Source: Elmis aenea (lineage: Eukaryota > Arthropoda > Insecta > Coleoptera > Elmidae). Taken from it: a stretch of DNA of 64,000 nt. The translations under genes and the position numbers were made by a program. Below are positions 23,106 through 34,687 of this stretch, piece after piece. Numbering within the stretch: the first letter of the stretch is position 1; every line of letters starts with the position of its first letter. The stretch lies in NCBI GenBank assembly GCA_947652605.1, contig OX393577.1, positions 34,785,466 to 34,849,465 on the forward strand. Direction: 5' to 3'. Below the pieces are notes generated by a model, which did not search any database, had not been told where the DNA came from, and was given only the letters and a program-made list of their open reading frames with translations.

Positions 23106-24286
23106 TTCAGGGTGCCCATTTTTCTAACCTGTTGTATGGGTAACTCCGTTAATATTGAAGATACAGAAACGTTTAAATTAGCAAATATGTACAGAATTAA
23201 AAGGAAAATCTGATGCCATTTTCAAATTTGGCCTACGTCATCAACTTTTTGAAATATTCTGACAAAACTGAAAAAGGTCGATTTTTTCAAACTTGAATAA
23301 TTTCGTAAGCATATGAGCTCGAACAAAAATAAAAATTGGCTTTTATAGATGTTTTTATGTAGATTTTAAATATGATAACAAAATTGTCATAGCACGCACA
23401 ATTTCCGAGTTATACCTAACACAAACTAGCATTTTTTTAACTTTTGGATTTGGTAAATGACACGTATTTTTTTAAATTGGTTTCTAATAAAGAAAATAAT
23501 TTCTTTCTTGGTTGCGTTCTTTCAATAAATCTTTGCAAATACATTTCACTTGCATTGGTGCTATTTCTATTACAAGCGTAGTAACAGAAAAGCATGTAGT
23601 TTTTTCTTCATTAGAAAGAAAACATTTTTTTTGAAATTGACAATAAATTCAATCAAAAGTTTTGATTAACCGAGACAGAGATTTATACGTAATCAATAAA
23701 TTTTTTATTTGACAAACTCTGAGGTTTTGTTTTTAAAATTTGTAACTGGCTAATAACTGCTACACTAATAATAAGTGACAACTCTTAAATGTCACATCGA
23801 AAGAAAAGAGCATTAACACGGGATAACTACCGTCTATTAGTAGCAGGTGAACATGTAAAATGATTTTTGGTTATTTAAAAAAAAAACACAAGAGAATAGT
23901 ATAAAAAACCTTATATCATTAAAAAAAATAACCTTTTTAATGAGGCCACAGCCAACTATGACTTCCATTTGTGTTATAAGGTTATAACTCGGAAATCGAG
24001 TGTGCTATGAAAATTTCGTTAACATATTTAAAATCTACATAAAAAGATCTATATAAGCCAATTTTTATTTTTGTTCTAGCTCTTGCTTCCGGAATTATGC
24101 AAGTTTAAAAAAAACTACCCTTTTCAGTTTTTTCAAAATATTTCAAAAAGTTGATGACGTAGGTCAAATTTGAAAATGGCATCAGATTTCCCTTTAAATT
24201 CTGTACAAATTTGCTAACTTAAACGTTTCTGTATCTTTCATATTAACGGAGTTCATACAACAGGTTAGAAAAATGGGCACCCTGTA
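23106..24286. mobile_element. Long-TIR foldback element (1181 bp)
   Basis: Ends are TTCAGGGTGCCCATTTTTCT and, from the right, TACAGGGTGCCCATTTTTCT. Arms of about 330 bp (23106-23440 and 23960-24286) pair with scattered differences. The middle of about 520 bp is unique, and I could not recognise a transposase in it. The subterminal GTTAATATTGAAGATACAGA block is built like that of 46061-47298. Confidence 0.85.
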
Positions 24287-26530
24287 TACATCACGATAAA
24301 ATAAAATAATCATTCTATAAATATCGATATTGCATAAAAGTGTTAAACCATGCCAATTCATATTACATTTATCTGGTGTGATTGATATTTGTAAAAACAT
24401 ATTGTGTAAAGATACCGTACAACTACCTACTACATTTGTACCTAGTTTATTTTCTTAAATTGTTAGCCTTACACACTAGACATGGGTTTTATGGATATTT
24501 TTTTGCCATTGCCTTCAATTGCTTTCTAAATGTGGATCGCAAATCATCAGATAAAGGATTCAGAGGATCAATGTTTAATGTTAGTGCATCAGGCGAAATG
24601 TAAAATCATAATGACAGCAATATTTTTTTTTCTACGTAAATCGTTTGCTTCATAAATGTGTTTTAAAAAAAAACATTAATCTACGTACGTAGCCGGTTCA
24701 ATTTGCAGGGAAGGTATATATGTTAATTAACGCGATCGATCCCAACCTAATTGTTCATTAAATTTACCGGTCGTCTAAACACGTTCCAAGTTCCAAGTAA
24801 TCGCTACCGATCTAATATGTGTTAAACGTCATGCTGCTGTCAGTTCGGGTAAGTGAACTTTTTTAAAAAGTCTTCCTTAAACTTAACAGTACTGCATAGA
24901 GTAAATATCGGTTTAGATCTGCGTATATAATGCTCGCGCAATTATAAATAACTTCCAATTTTTAGGATCCTCAACATTGGAGAGCGTACTGAATTTGTCT
25001 ACCTATTTAGCAAATTACGTAATAAAATGTGCCTATAAATGCCACTCCGATTTTTCTTAGCGCAAACGATAAAGGTCTAACTAATCTCAATTTAGTTATT
25101 ACCCTGCCTTTTAATTGATATTCCTGTGAAACTAGCATAACCTGTAATAAAGTCTTCTTGTTTATGGTCGCACTTGGCACATAAGTTATTTTAGAGGATC
25201 ATTATTGCTTATAATCAGCGCATGAATGTCTTAAACCTCTTATTTGTTAATTTATATTTGTGTGTCATTTTATTTTCCAATTAAAAAGTAGAAGGTAACA
25301 AGATAAAAGGAAGCTTATTTATTAAATATTTAATAGCTTTGGTATTACTTTCCTGCAGATAACGAACATTTCTAAAAATGTTACTTGAAACATACATTAA
25401 TGTCAAGACACAGTTAATTTGCAATAAAAATGTAGTAAAATATGTTATTGATTATCAACCTACAGAGCGAGTGGGAAAAACACGTTTATTAGTATTGGAT
25501 TTAATATGTCTTGTTAGCACATTTTATAAATTTATAGTTGAAATTAAGAATTCTTGACGTTTGCTATTTTGCCATTTATTTAAATAGAAAGTATCTAAAA
25601 CACTAATGTTTATTGTGATATGTAAAGTCGACTATCTTGTTTTAGAAATAAAATCATTAAGTTTTACATATTATTAAATGCCCAAAATTGGAAGATCCAA
25701 CAACATGCAATTTTTTCTTGTGCGGATTTTTAAAAAACAAAATCTGCATTGTATGTAGTATGTAGGTTTCAAGACTATTTTTTATTAACGTAATATTTGT
25801 TGGAGTTATGTTTAAAAGGAAATGGGTCAGTCTAATTAGTAATGATTTGTGGGGTACCCTCTTTATGCTTTTAATGTTATTAAAATTGATCGTTGGGTGG
25901 TTATAACTTATACGTAAGTCGCCAGTCGGTGCACCTGACAAAACGTACAAAGTTTATATCTCTACACTTTATTATGATAATTTTTTTAGAATAGCTCTTG
26001 GGAAATTTATTATACTATAACAATCTATAAATACAGGTGACTTTAAACTTACGTTACTAGTTTGGCATTTGCCAATAAAGAGACATTTCGATGTCGTCCA
26101 GATGGCTTAAAATTATAACTTGTAAAGGTAGGCGGCTACCGGTTCAGCGAAAACATTTGATTGCTCTTTATCGTGTTTCGCGTGGACGGATTAAAACCTG
26201 CCTCGACAGGAATATAGACAATTTTCGCTGACATATTTCGACACCAACTGCACAACATTCACATCAACCTTGCAAGAGTTTCTATAGCAAAATTTATTGG
26301 AATTGTGTATATTTACTCCTACACTCAAAGCTACCTGTAAGCTTTATTGTACCGCTTCCATTAAACTATTTAGTCGCAGTCGGATGATTTTATAAAATGT
26401 AGGAGTTTATGCGATATAACATATAAACAATTATGTGTAGATATTTATTTATAAGAATCAGTCTCGTTGATATTTATTAATTTGTTTTGTTTTCTTGTTG
26501 GTTATGTATGGTTGTCCCAGATAACATTTT
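24287..26530. other. Gene-free stretch of 2.2 kb
   Basis: No gene recognised. The 97-codon minus-strand frame at 25657-25950 and smaller frames lack recognisable features. The part at 26040-26300 is visibly less AT-rich than average and contains no known repeat motif; it could be host non-coding DNA. Confidence 0.4.
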
Positions 26531-27489
26531 CAGCATGGGGATCTCGTTTATTATAAGAGGTACAACTTTGATTTAATTACATAAAATATTTTTAAGGAGG
26601 AGCTTCAATCTAATTGTAAAAGTACAAAGATCGTCGTACTTCAAAAGTTATAGCAACAAATATGAAAATGTTGAATTTCTTTTTTCTCTCATAACTTTAC
26701 TGTCTTAATTCTTTAATGTAAGTTTTTAAATACATTTTTATGTAGAATGTACCCATTATTTTATCTTTTTATCACTTTCCATTTTTGAGATATTTCCTTA
26801 ATTTAATTTTTTCATGCACCTTGTTGGTAAATTTAGATTTATTTGATCAATATACTTTTTTTTGCAGGAAAGTTATGAATACTTTGGCATTGTTGACATA
26901 CCAGTGACAAAATGTCGATCCTTTTTTATAGTGTTCTCTTACTACTTGTACTTGTACTTGTATGACCCTTTAAAATTCTGTGTGCAGTTGTTTTTGTAAC
27001 TTCTAATCTACACACGCAATTGGATCTTTAATAACGCATTTCAAACCAGTTAATTCTAATTCTTCATTGATTTGTCTTAGATTTGGGGTTGGTTTTTTAA
27101 ACAAACTATTTTGTTTTAAAATTTATCTCCAAATTTCTGTGCGTTGCCTTCTCTCAGGATATAGCCCTGAGTACAATCGCTTAGTTTCTACATAGTTTTG
27201 TGACAAAGAATGTAGCATCTCAAGATGCTAAATTTTTCATTATTTGACATGTTGCTATAATTATAACAAAATTACTACAAAAACTTACCCAACAATATTA
27301 TAAAATTCTAATAAATGATATCGTAGAACGTAGACGAATGGATACTGTCATTTAAAATGTAATTGGTTGTTTGTTTTTTATTTTAGTAGGAAACTTGACA
27401 AGGGTTTCTTTGTAATTAGTAATTGATTTTTTGAGTTATTTACTTAAATAGAGAATAGAGAGAAGATCAAGGTAAGCTCAAGTCAAACC

Positions 27490-27760
27490 CATTCTGCATG
27501 CATAGAGACTCCTTACGCACGGTAAGCAAAAGGCACACTTTTCTAGAAATGTCAAAGTAGACACGTCAAATTTGATATCCACATATAAGTGTGTTTACTA
27601 TTAGCCAAAAAACCGGTAAAATCGAATGTATTAGGTGATTGTAGAAAAAGTATGCTACAAAACACGAGTTGTAAAGTTACGCACTCATGGAAGTTTCCAC
27701 TCGTGCGTAATATGCTTGTTACAACTCTTGTTATGTAATACACTATTACAATATGCTTTA
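27490..27760. repeat. Hairpin MITE-like repeat, copy 2
   Basis: This is the reverse-orientation relative of 6597-6850, with the same ACGCACTCATGGAAGTTTCC to CACTCGTGCGT hairpin and the shared segment TCTAGAAATGTCAAAGTAGA. The 113- and 71-codon frames here arise from the inverted structure and are not considered genes. Confidence 0.7.
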
Positions 27761-27966
27761 CTGTTTGAACATATACATGTAGATGCAACATATAAACTAA
27801 TTTGGCACGGATTTCCGGTCCTTGTGATATGTACAAGTGATTGTTTTTGATCTTTTCATAGTTTTGAAATTGCAGTTTGTAGTTCAGAAACAACAGAAGA
27901 TTTTAGATTCGTCTTTAGCTCTTTTAAGATTGGTGTTAATTAAAAAAACATAAAAACATGATCCAA

Positions 27967-28011
27967 CCTAACCTAACCCGACCCAACCTGACCTAACCTG
28001 ACCTAGCCTGA
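27967..28011. repeat. Interstitial telomere-like repeat, nine degenerate 5-mers
   Basis: Consecutive 5-mers read CCTAA, CCTAA, CCCGA, CCCAA, CCTGA, CCTAA, CCTGA, CCTAG, CCTGA. CCTAA is the complement of the general insect telomere unit TTAGG. CCTGA is the complement of TCAGG, the unit reported for tenebrionid beetles such as Tribolium. The tract is short and degenerate, so it is an interstitial relic or a chance CCTRA run, not a chromosome end. Confidence 0.6.
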
Positions 28012-28588
28012 CTAAGATCTCAAATTTTTATAGAAAAAATAAAAGTATTCACGGATTTTTCTATTTTTTAAAACAAATTTTATTATTTTTATAGCCTTTA
28101 TTAATTATGTATAGTGTTTCTTAAGTTTCTTGGCAAACTAATTATTTTTATAGCAATTATTATTATTTTATATAGCAAAAAAAAGTTTTATTGCAATTGC
28201 ATTTTTTGTTTTATAAATACACAAATTTAAAAAAGCATTAACATTTTTCGAATATTTAATTTGTACTCTTTAATTATTCCAAAGTCAATTTAACGGCCCA
28301 TAAGAAAAAATTAAATTAGGGGTAATGTACCAAAGGCTGAAAGTGATAAAAAAAAATTAAAATAATAATTTAATTCTACATAGAAAAAACAAATAAAATG
28401 GATAGAATGATTAGACAAAAAAGTTATAAGAGATAAAAAATCAATATTTTCATATTTTTTGCTGTAATTTTTGAAGTACAAGAAATTTTGTGTTTTTAAA
28501 AATAGATTGTAGCCGCTCTCATACTTAAAAATAATTTATATAATTTAAGCAAACCCGTATCTCTTATAATAAGCGAGAGACCCATGCT

Positions 28589-30042
28589 TGAAAGGACATT
28601 CTGTTTACAGACCTCAGTAAAATGTTAGTAGTATTTTTACTACAATTTCAGGATGAGTTTCAAATTACAAAATTTGGTTCATTAATGATCTGTGTAACAA
28701 AGAAGCGTTTTTAATAAGTAAACGATACGCTAAAATTGTATTATAAGGACACCGTATCCACTTTAAAATCAAAATAATGTTGTTCGATGTGACGACGACG
28801 TGCAAGAAAATTTTAATATGGTACTTGCTTTATGCATCAGGTGCACTCGTCGTTAAATTTTATACCTTCAAAGAATGTAATATTTGAGTAAAAATCCTGT
28901 TCCATCTACAGTCGACCCGATTTCGCCAGGTTTATGAGAATTTAAATTCTTCCCTCTACTGTTATAGACTCCCAGAACGCACTCGAGCACGATCAATAAA
29001 GCCTGTTATTGTGCGTGCGTTTGTTCTGCTCAGGTGATTTTAACAGTGAATGTTGAAATTAAATCTGCTTCACCGTTGTGTATTTCGATTTAAAGAAATG
29101 AATTTTCTGAAATTTAATCAACCATTTCAGCTCCTTTATTTTTATTAAGGCATATTATTCATTCGTCTTTTGCTGTTGTAAGGGCTACTTAATTGTATAT
29201 GTTTGCAAAGTAATTAAACTTTAAAGTAAATACAAAGTAAGGCAAGAGGCAACGAAGTAAGTTTAGACAACAAGCATCAGTTTAACCCAAAACAATAAAA
29301 TCACCAACTAAAACAATCACAATTTAAAGCTGTTCACATTAGTTGTTTAGATCAAATTATACTTGCATGCGTTTGTTTAGAACCATTTTTAATCTTTTAA
29401 AAACCATCAGAATCCAAAGTGGCTATACAACTATTGGGGTCTGTAAATATAGTAAAATATTCATTAATATTAGATCTTAAATAAATTTACTGTTTGACGT
29501 GAACAAAACTTGATTATTGTAATATATTAGATAGTTGGGTGAATAATTGTTATCGTCCAAACTCATTCTTAATCTTAAAATTAAAATATAAATCTGCGTA
29601 CTATTACATATAGATATGGATTTCGTGCTTTAATCCCAACAGATAAATAAAAAAAAATGATTTAAAAAATGTATATGAATCAATTTTTTTTAACGGCTGC
29701 ATGTATATGTAATAATATTAATGTCTTTTATTCAATTTTCATTATTACAGTGTAAAAATACTAAAAATTGTAACGATTTAAGAAATTTGTTAACATTTTT
29801 AAGATATGATTTATTTTGTACTTCCGTTATTACAATTTCACTATACGTAGTATGCGGAAAGTAGTGTAATAGCAAATTCGAGATTTCGAAGGATTTACAC
29901 GTTTTGAAGTACCCTAAACACGTTGTGACCGTTTTCACGATGTTTCGTTGTGCGTGTGCGTGTTGTGTGTATGCATGTGCCAGATATTATAGTTGTGCAT
30001 ATTTATCATTAGTCATTGAGAGTGTCTTAAAATGTATTGTGA
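28589..30042. other. Gene-free stretch
   Basis: No gene recognised. The part at 28890-29045 is less AT-rich and could be host non-coding DNA. A GT-rich run lies at 29946-29980. Confidence 0.4.
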
Positions 30043-30094
30043 CGGACTATAGGCTATAGTCTAGCCTCTAGCGCCTAGACTCTAGGGTCTAGGC
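30043..30094. repeat. Degenerate CTAG-rich minisatellite
   Basis: Irregular repeats of CTATAG, TCTAG and CCTAGAC occur here and continue in the 25 bp between the two following hAT elements (30751-30775). The tract is the insertion target of both. Confidence 0.6.
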
Positions 30095-30750
30095 CAGTGA
30101 TATCCAACCTTTTTGATTCTGGGGGCTACTTAAGCCACTTCAAAACTTTGGCGGACTACTTAATTGCAGTCATCCCCTTTGATAGTGTTTAAAAATCTGG
30201 TCCGTAAGGAGATATTGCTTATTTCAAGCAAACAATAATGTTTACTGGTAAGACCATATCTATGTTTGGTTTTGATGATGTTAAGCTGCGAAAATGCCAT
30301 TTCGCAGAAGTATAAAGAAGCGAAAAATGAGTTTGCCTTTTTTGCACATTTGATAAGATTCTGATATATGACGAGGTCTGTTGCTTGCCAAAACCAATCA
30401 TTTTCAATAGCGTGTAGTTGGATTTCATTTCACAAAACCATAATTTTAATTTCCCTATTGTCGTTGAACGTAAATTTTTACATAAGTGTAGCTTATGTCA
30501 AAATGCCAAAAATAATAATAGTAATCGATTTCCGTTAGATTAGATCCTGAAAACGTCTATCAAATATATTTTTAAGCGATTAAAGGTCATCAATGTGCCT
30601 TTATGGTTGATAATTTTGATCATTGTCTTGTGTCATGTTTTTTATTGATGGGAAAAATTTTAAATGAGAAGTGCAACCTCTGTTGGCGAGCGCCTTAACA
30701 TAGCCTCGCAGGCTATCAGGGGCCCGTGAGCTACTGGTTGGACGTTACTG
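30095..30750. mobile_element. hAT element relic, 656 bp, near-exact 8-bp target duplication
   Basis: The left end CAGTGATATCCAACC and the right end, read backwards, CAGTAACGTCCAACC form the terminal inverted repeats. The flanks GTCTAGGC (30087-30094) and GTCTAGAC (30751-30758) share seven of eight bases. On the minus strand at about 30219-30428 the fragment SAKWHFRSLTSSKPN loosely resembles the conserved C-terminal block of hAT transposases (family form ETAFSALTxIKTK), so this may be an internally deleted copy with a transposase scrap. Confidence 0.8.
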
Positions 30751-30775
30751 GTCTAGACTAAGCTATAGCTTATAC

Positions 30776-31007
30776 CAGTGGTGCCCAACCTTTAACTGGC
30801 CTTGAGCCAATTAAGAATTTAAAAATTTTAGGCGAGCCACATATAATATATTTTGATTTTAATATTTTAATTTTAACGTTTTAATGCACAAACAATAAAA
30901 AAATGTAATATGTTAAATAAAATGAGGCACATTAAAAGTTGTGCGAGCCACATCAAAAAATGTCGCGAGCAACACGTTGCACGCGAGCTACGGGTTGGGC
31001 ACCACTG
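30776..31007. mobile_element. hAT-type MITE, 232 bp, exact 8-bp target duplication
   Basis: The ends CAGTGGTGCCCAACC are exact inverted copies (right end GGTTGGGCACCACTG). GCTTATAC stands at 30768-30775 and 31008-31015. The internal sequence is related in style to 30095-30750 (GCGAGCCACAT, GCGAGCTACGG) but not identical, so it is a sister family. It is non-coding. Confidence 0.92.
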
Positions 31008-31015
31008 GCTTATAC

Positions 31016-32368
31016 TGTACATCGGCTCGCACTGTTAGGGAAGAATACTCTTTACTCCTACAGGTCTTGAATATTTCTAATTTTGACTCGTTATCTTATC
31101 ATCAAACGTTGTTTTACGTAAAACACTGGTCTAAAGCAATTACACAGTAAGAAACAAATAAAACACAACAATTAAAACGAACTTTTCTATTTTTTGACCG
31201 GTTGTACAGTACAGTTCTCAGTGGTTGGTTTTTAATTACCTCTGCGCGACTGTTCTGTGATTTTGGGTTCATATGGTCCTCCGCAGTCATTGTTTGTGTA
31301 TCGTTGTCATTCTTTTTTATAAGCACATATTGTACAAGCAGGGTGTCCTACTTATGATGTACAACTTTATCAACAAATCATTGTTGATCCATAAAGGTAA
31401 ACACTTACGTTGTATACTTAAAGCTTGAGTTGTTACATTTTTTGGTAAATAATGCGTCAGTATTTGTTCTATGTAATTAATTAATAAATTAAACGAAATA
31501 ACTCTGAAATAAAATTTAAAAAATTGATGCCAGGGTTAGAAGCAAAGTATATTACAAATCGCTTTCGTTTAGTGAGTATCTTAAATGGGTATTTTTATGG
31601 TTTTTAATATTACGGAAAAAGCGGTAAAAATGCATTTTTAATGTAGAAATGTAGTCTATGTCAGAATGTTGCAATAAAATAAAGTATGAAATAAAACTTA
31701 TTTTTTTCAAAACAGCTGCTGCGCGTTTTTTAAAATGTATAGAGTTTATTTCTCTTAAAATGTAAGATTCTTTCTTCTTTTATTTAAATAAAAAAACATA
31801 TTATTTTCTTTAATGTTTTTTTTAAGCATGCTGTGGTTATTTGTATAGTGTAATTGTGTAATTACTCGCTTCAAACGTAGTTATCAAACATGTTATTTAC
31901 AATAATAAGTTAATTAGAATGCCTAAAACACATTTTGCTACACCGTGCGTGGAGTGACACATTTAACTTTAAATACACAAAAAACACGCGCGCCCACACA
32001 CAAAATGTTTAACAAAAGTGATGTATTGGCCACACCAGCTAGTTTTTATTTTTCGAAGAGTAACAAACAAAATTAAAACACATTACCAATTTTTTTCATG
32101 GAATTGCACGTTTTGATCAAAGAAATATGTTGAGTCTTATTTGTATGATATCCGAAATAATTTTACAATTATTGTGTGTGATAATAAATATAATTAATTT
32201 TGATTCAATATTTTCAGTACAAATACAAATTTGTTTAAAATCAATACGTTAAAATTTTGTGCCAATAAAAAAGTTTAAAATAAAATTGCCCACAAGTAAA
32301 TATTTAATATTTTTATTTTATTCGAAACGGTATTCTTATTTCTATTTCAGAGAAAATTCTTCCCTTCA
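31016..32368. other. Gene-free AT-rich stretch
   Basis: No gene or transposon ends recognised. Short frames at 30941-31150 and 31114-31326 overlap the MITE edge and lack recognisable features. Confidence 0.4.
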
Positions 32369-32656
32369 CCTGTCAAATTTGCGTTTTCAAACAATCACTA
32401 ATCTTAAATCTTTTAGAAACTACCAATAGGAGCAATATTACACGGTAATAATTTTACATTCCTCTGCCAGGAGTTGATCCTCCTGTCAAATTTGCGTTTT
32501 CGACCAATAACAAACTCAGATTTCCTTTAAACGGCCAATAAACATAATCATACACTGATAATTTACTTTTGGCAATCAACAGATTTTCATGCGTTTATTG
32601 GTCGTTTCTAAGAAATCTAAGTTCTTGATTGGTGGAAAATATAAATTTGGAGAGGG
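32369..32656. repeat. Three-copy local repeat, two direct and one inverted
   Basis: CCTGTCAAATTTGCGTTTTC starts copies at 32369-32430 and 32482-32543, 113 bp apart. Both continue to an ACCAATAGG- or GCCAATAAAC-like end. A third, inverted copy lies at 32592-32656 (GTTTATTGGTCGTTTCTAAG onward). This looks like a duplicated arm of an unrecognised foldback element. Confidence 0.6.
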
Positions 32657-32985
32657 AATAAGGTATTTTGGTCTTGATAATTTTTGGACAGATGTCGGCG
32701 ACTAATAACGTTACTTTAATATAGATTAAACGACACCCCTGCACACCACTCTGACAGTACTTGTAAAATTTGACATAACAGATTATGTATGTACCTACCT
32801 AAATACTATTTGGTTCATACATTTTTATTAAAATATAATTCTTGAATTAAAAATTAGTTATAAATGATCTATTAATAATAACAATCGCAGTAAGTAGTAG
32901 GTATACTTTAATTTATCTAAATTAAACAACATTTTAATTTGACAGATAGGTTGGGTGAAGGAAATTTTCTGACAAAATATAATTC

Positions 32986-33121
32986 GTGCATTGCAAATAA
33001 TCTGTAATTTTTGACAAATCTTCACTCATGCAAATTGAGCTGAAAAAATCACGAGTGCACTTTTCAGCTCAACTTGCATTCGGGCATATTTACCAAAAAT
33101 TATCGATAATTTTCAATGCAC
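32986..33121. repeat. Hairpin-forming small foldback, about 136 bp
   Basis: GCAAATTGAGCTGAAAA (33030-33046) pairs with TTTTCAGCTCAACTTGC (33061-33077) around ATCACGAGTGCAC. An outer pair GTGCATTG and CAATGCAC encloses it. The short loop resembles the CACGAGTG hairpins at 6640 and 27700. The open frame at 33028-33318 runs through this hairpin and is not regarded as a gene. Confidence 0.55.
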
Positions 33122-34220
33122 TTGTTATATTACTACTGAAAATATTTATTTTAACACTTGTGAATAAATCTTGGGCTTATGCAAAATTGCTGACTCTAAA
33201 AGCTGGTCAAACAAGCTTCTCCGTACGGATCTGTTTGGCGAACCGTATGTTGCTACCTCCGGAAAAGCCAATATTTTTTGTTTGGGTTGCTAGCAGACAA
33301 AATATTGAAGAAATATAAAGTTTTAAAAACGATGGACAATGATGGTGTCAAGCAAGAGCGGTTATACCTATTTTTAATATTAATTTTAGGTTTTTGATCC
33401 AGAAGATCCTGGAAATTTCACATGATTTCGAATTTTTTATGACAATAATAGAATGTTGGACAATATCTTTTTATTATTATTTTAGGGTAATTAATTGTTC
33501 ATTGTTATCTTAAAGTCTATGAAAGAAAGTAATGTTGAAAGCAATTTTTAAGTTGGAAACTATGTTCTTGCAACATCAGGGTCGGGTGTATTTGTAGATA
33601 GTACCTACTCGTATTATCAGTTATCATCTCCCACGTTAATGATGTTCTCATCAGCATTATCACAGTACGCAGCTCACTGAGGCCAATTTAATGCAGCGGG
33701 GAACTTCCCAGTTAATAAACGGGAAATAATTTCCATAAATACGCGTAACCCCTTGGATGATTAATGGTAAAAAATAATTTCGGACGGGGTTTGTATTAGT
33801 ATTCATAAATTTTCATTATGGAAGTTTAATTTCAGAGAAAATAGATACCAATTTATTTCCTTAAATGTAAATTAATATTGCGAGATTGCGTCTTTTGTTG
33901 TCTGTCGTGATATTAAATTTCTAATTACATGATTATAGTAAAGGAGGGACAAAATTACAAAGTGGTAAGTAATTGTGTTTGTGGCTTATAAAGAGTTTAA
34001 ACTTCAACAAGCAATTTCGTTTTAAAAATCTCGGAAATCTTTGTTGTTTTAAATTTAAATACCCAACAAAAGTTATTTCTGTCGTATCGATCAGGAAGTG
34101 CACGTTTGGTGTGACACAGGACCACCTAAGGCAGGAGTGGTTTTATGGTTAATGACGCCCATGGGAAATTTACTGATTGCTTTTAGTCAACGTCTTAATA
34201 ATTAATGCTAGGATTGCGCC
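33122..34220. other. Gene-free stretch with less AT-rich parts
   Basis: No exon is supported. The parts at 33560-33790 and 34090-34220 are less AT-rich, hold several TAAT motifs and no recognised repeat, and lie just upstream of a TATA-like signal. They are candidates for host regulatory DNA. Confidence 0.3.
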
Positions 34221-34258
34221 TATATAAGCGTTTAGTTAATTATACACCTGTTTCAGAG
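34221..34258 (+). promoter_or_regulatory. Possible TATA/initiator core promoter
   Basis: TATATAAG begins at 34221 and TTTCAGAG, an arthropod-like initiator (TCAG), lies at 34251-34258, about 30 bp downstream. The spacing suits a TATA promoter. No coding exon follows nearby, so in an AT-rich background this is only a candidate. Confidence 0.25.
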
Positions 34259-34377
34259 CGAACTTCACTAAATACATAGAATATTGATTATAATGTACAC
34301 TAACCACATATTTTAATAAAATTACGAACTTGTTATAGTTTGCTCAGTATATCTTTAACTATAAAAGTGTCTAAGTA

Positions 34378-34440
34378 AGTGATTCTTAACCCGTGGGGCG
34401 CGCCTCCCTGTGGACCGCGAAATAACTAAAGGGGGAAATT
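34378..34440 (+). mobile_element. Possible hAT element left end
   Basis: AGTGATTCTTAACCCGTGGG, followed by a GC-rich GGCGCGCCTCCCTG stretch, resembles hAT ends of the CAGTGATTCTTAACC type with the first C altered. No right end was found, so this is a truncated scrap. Confidence 0.4.
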
Positions 34441-34687
34441 GAACAAAAACAAATTGAACAAAACAAAACAATACCTAACATAAAATGCATTCTTAAAATA
34501 AAATATTGATTTTTAAATAAATTATTTCGTCCTAATTGTAAGTCAAATACATTGCATTGAATAAACTTGTAACGCTTAAGGTATGGTTACATATAAATAT
34601 TGCAAAATTACCGGGCAACTAAATTAAAATTAAAAAGTAACAAAATTAAGGGCTTGTGCATGTTTAGCAAAGCATCAGATAATGATA

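Larger units (their letters stand above)
26531..28588. mobile_element. Old 2-kb foldback enclosing other repeats
   Basis: The left arm (about 26531-26815, from CAGCATGGGGATCTCG) pairs with the right arm (about 28318-28588, read backwards CAAGCATGGGTCTCTCGC). Shared inner blocks include CTTATTATAAGAG, TTTTCATATTT and TTTTTATCACTTTC. Divergence between the arms is considerable. Between them lie the hairpin repeat at 27490-27760 and the telomere-like block at 27967-28011. No coding region is found. Confidence 0.65.

Noticed and set aside
25657..25950. 97-codon minus-strand frame
   Set aside because: Composition and residue use match translated AT-rich non-coding DNA; no domain or homologue recognised.
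27552..27893. 113-codon minus-strand frame
   Set aside because: It runs through the hairpin repeat and its flank, with no domain; the other strand is open as well because of the palindromic structure.
28890..29045. Less AT-rich block as a possible exon
   Set aside because: No open frame with splice sites or motif could be supported.
33028..33318. 96-codon plus-strand frame with a hydrophobic middle
   Set aside because: Its start is inside a strong hairpin (33030-33077) and the hydrophobic run is what AT-rich DNA encodes; no other support.
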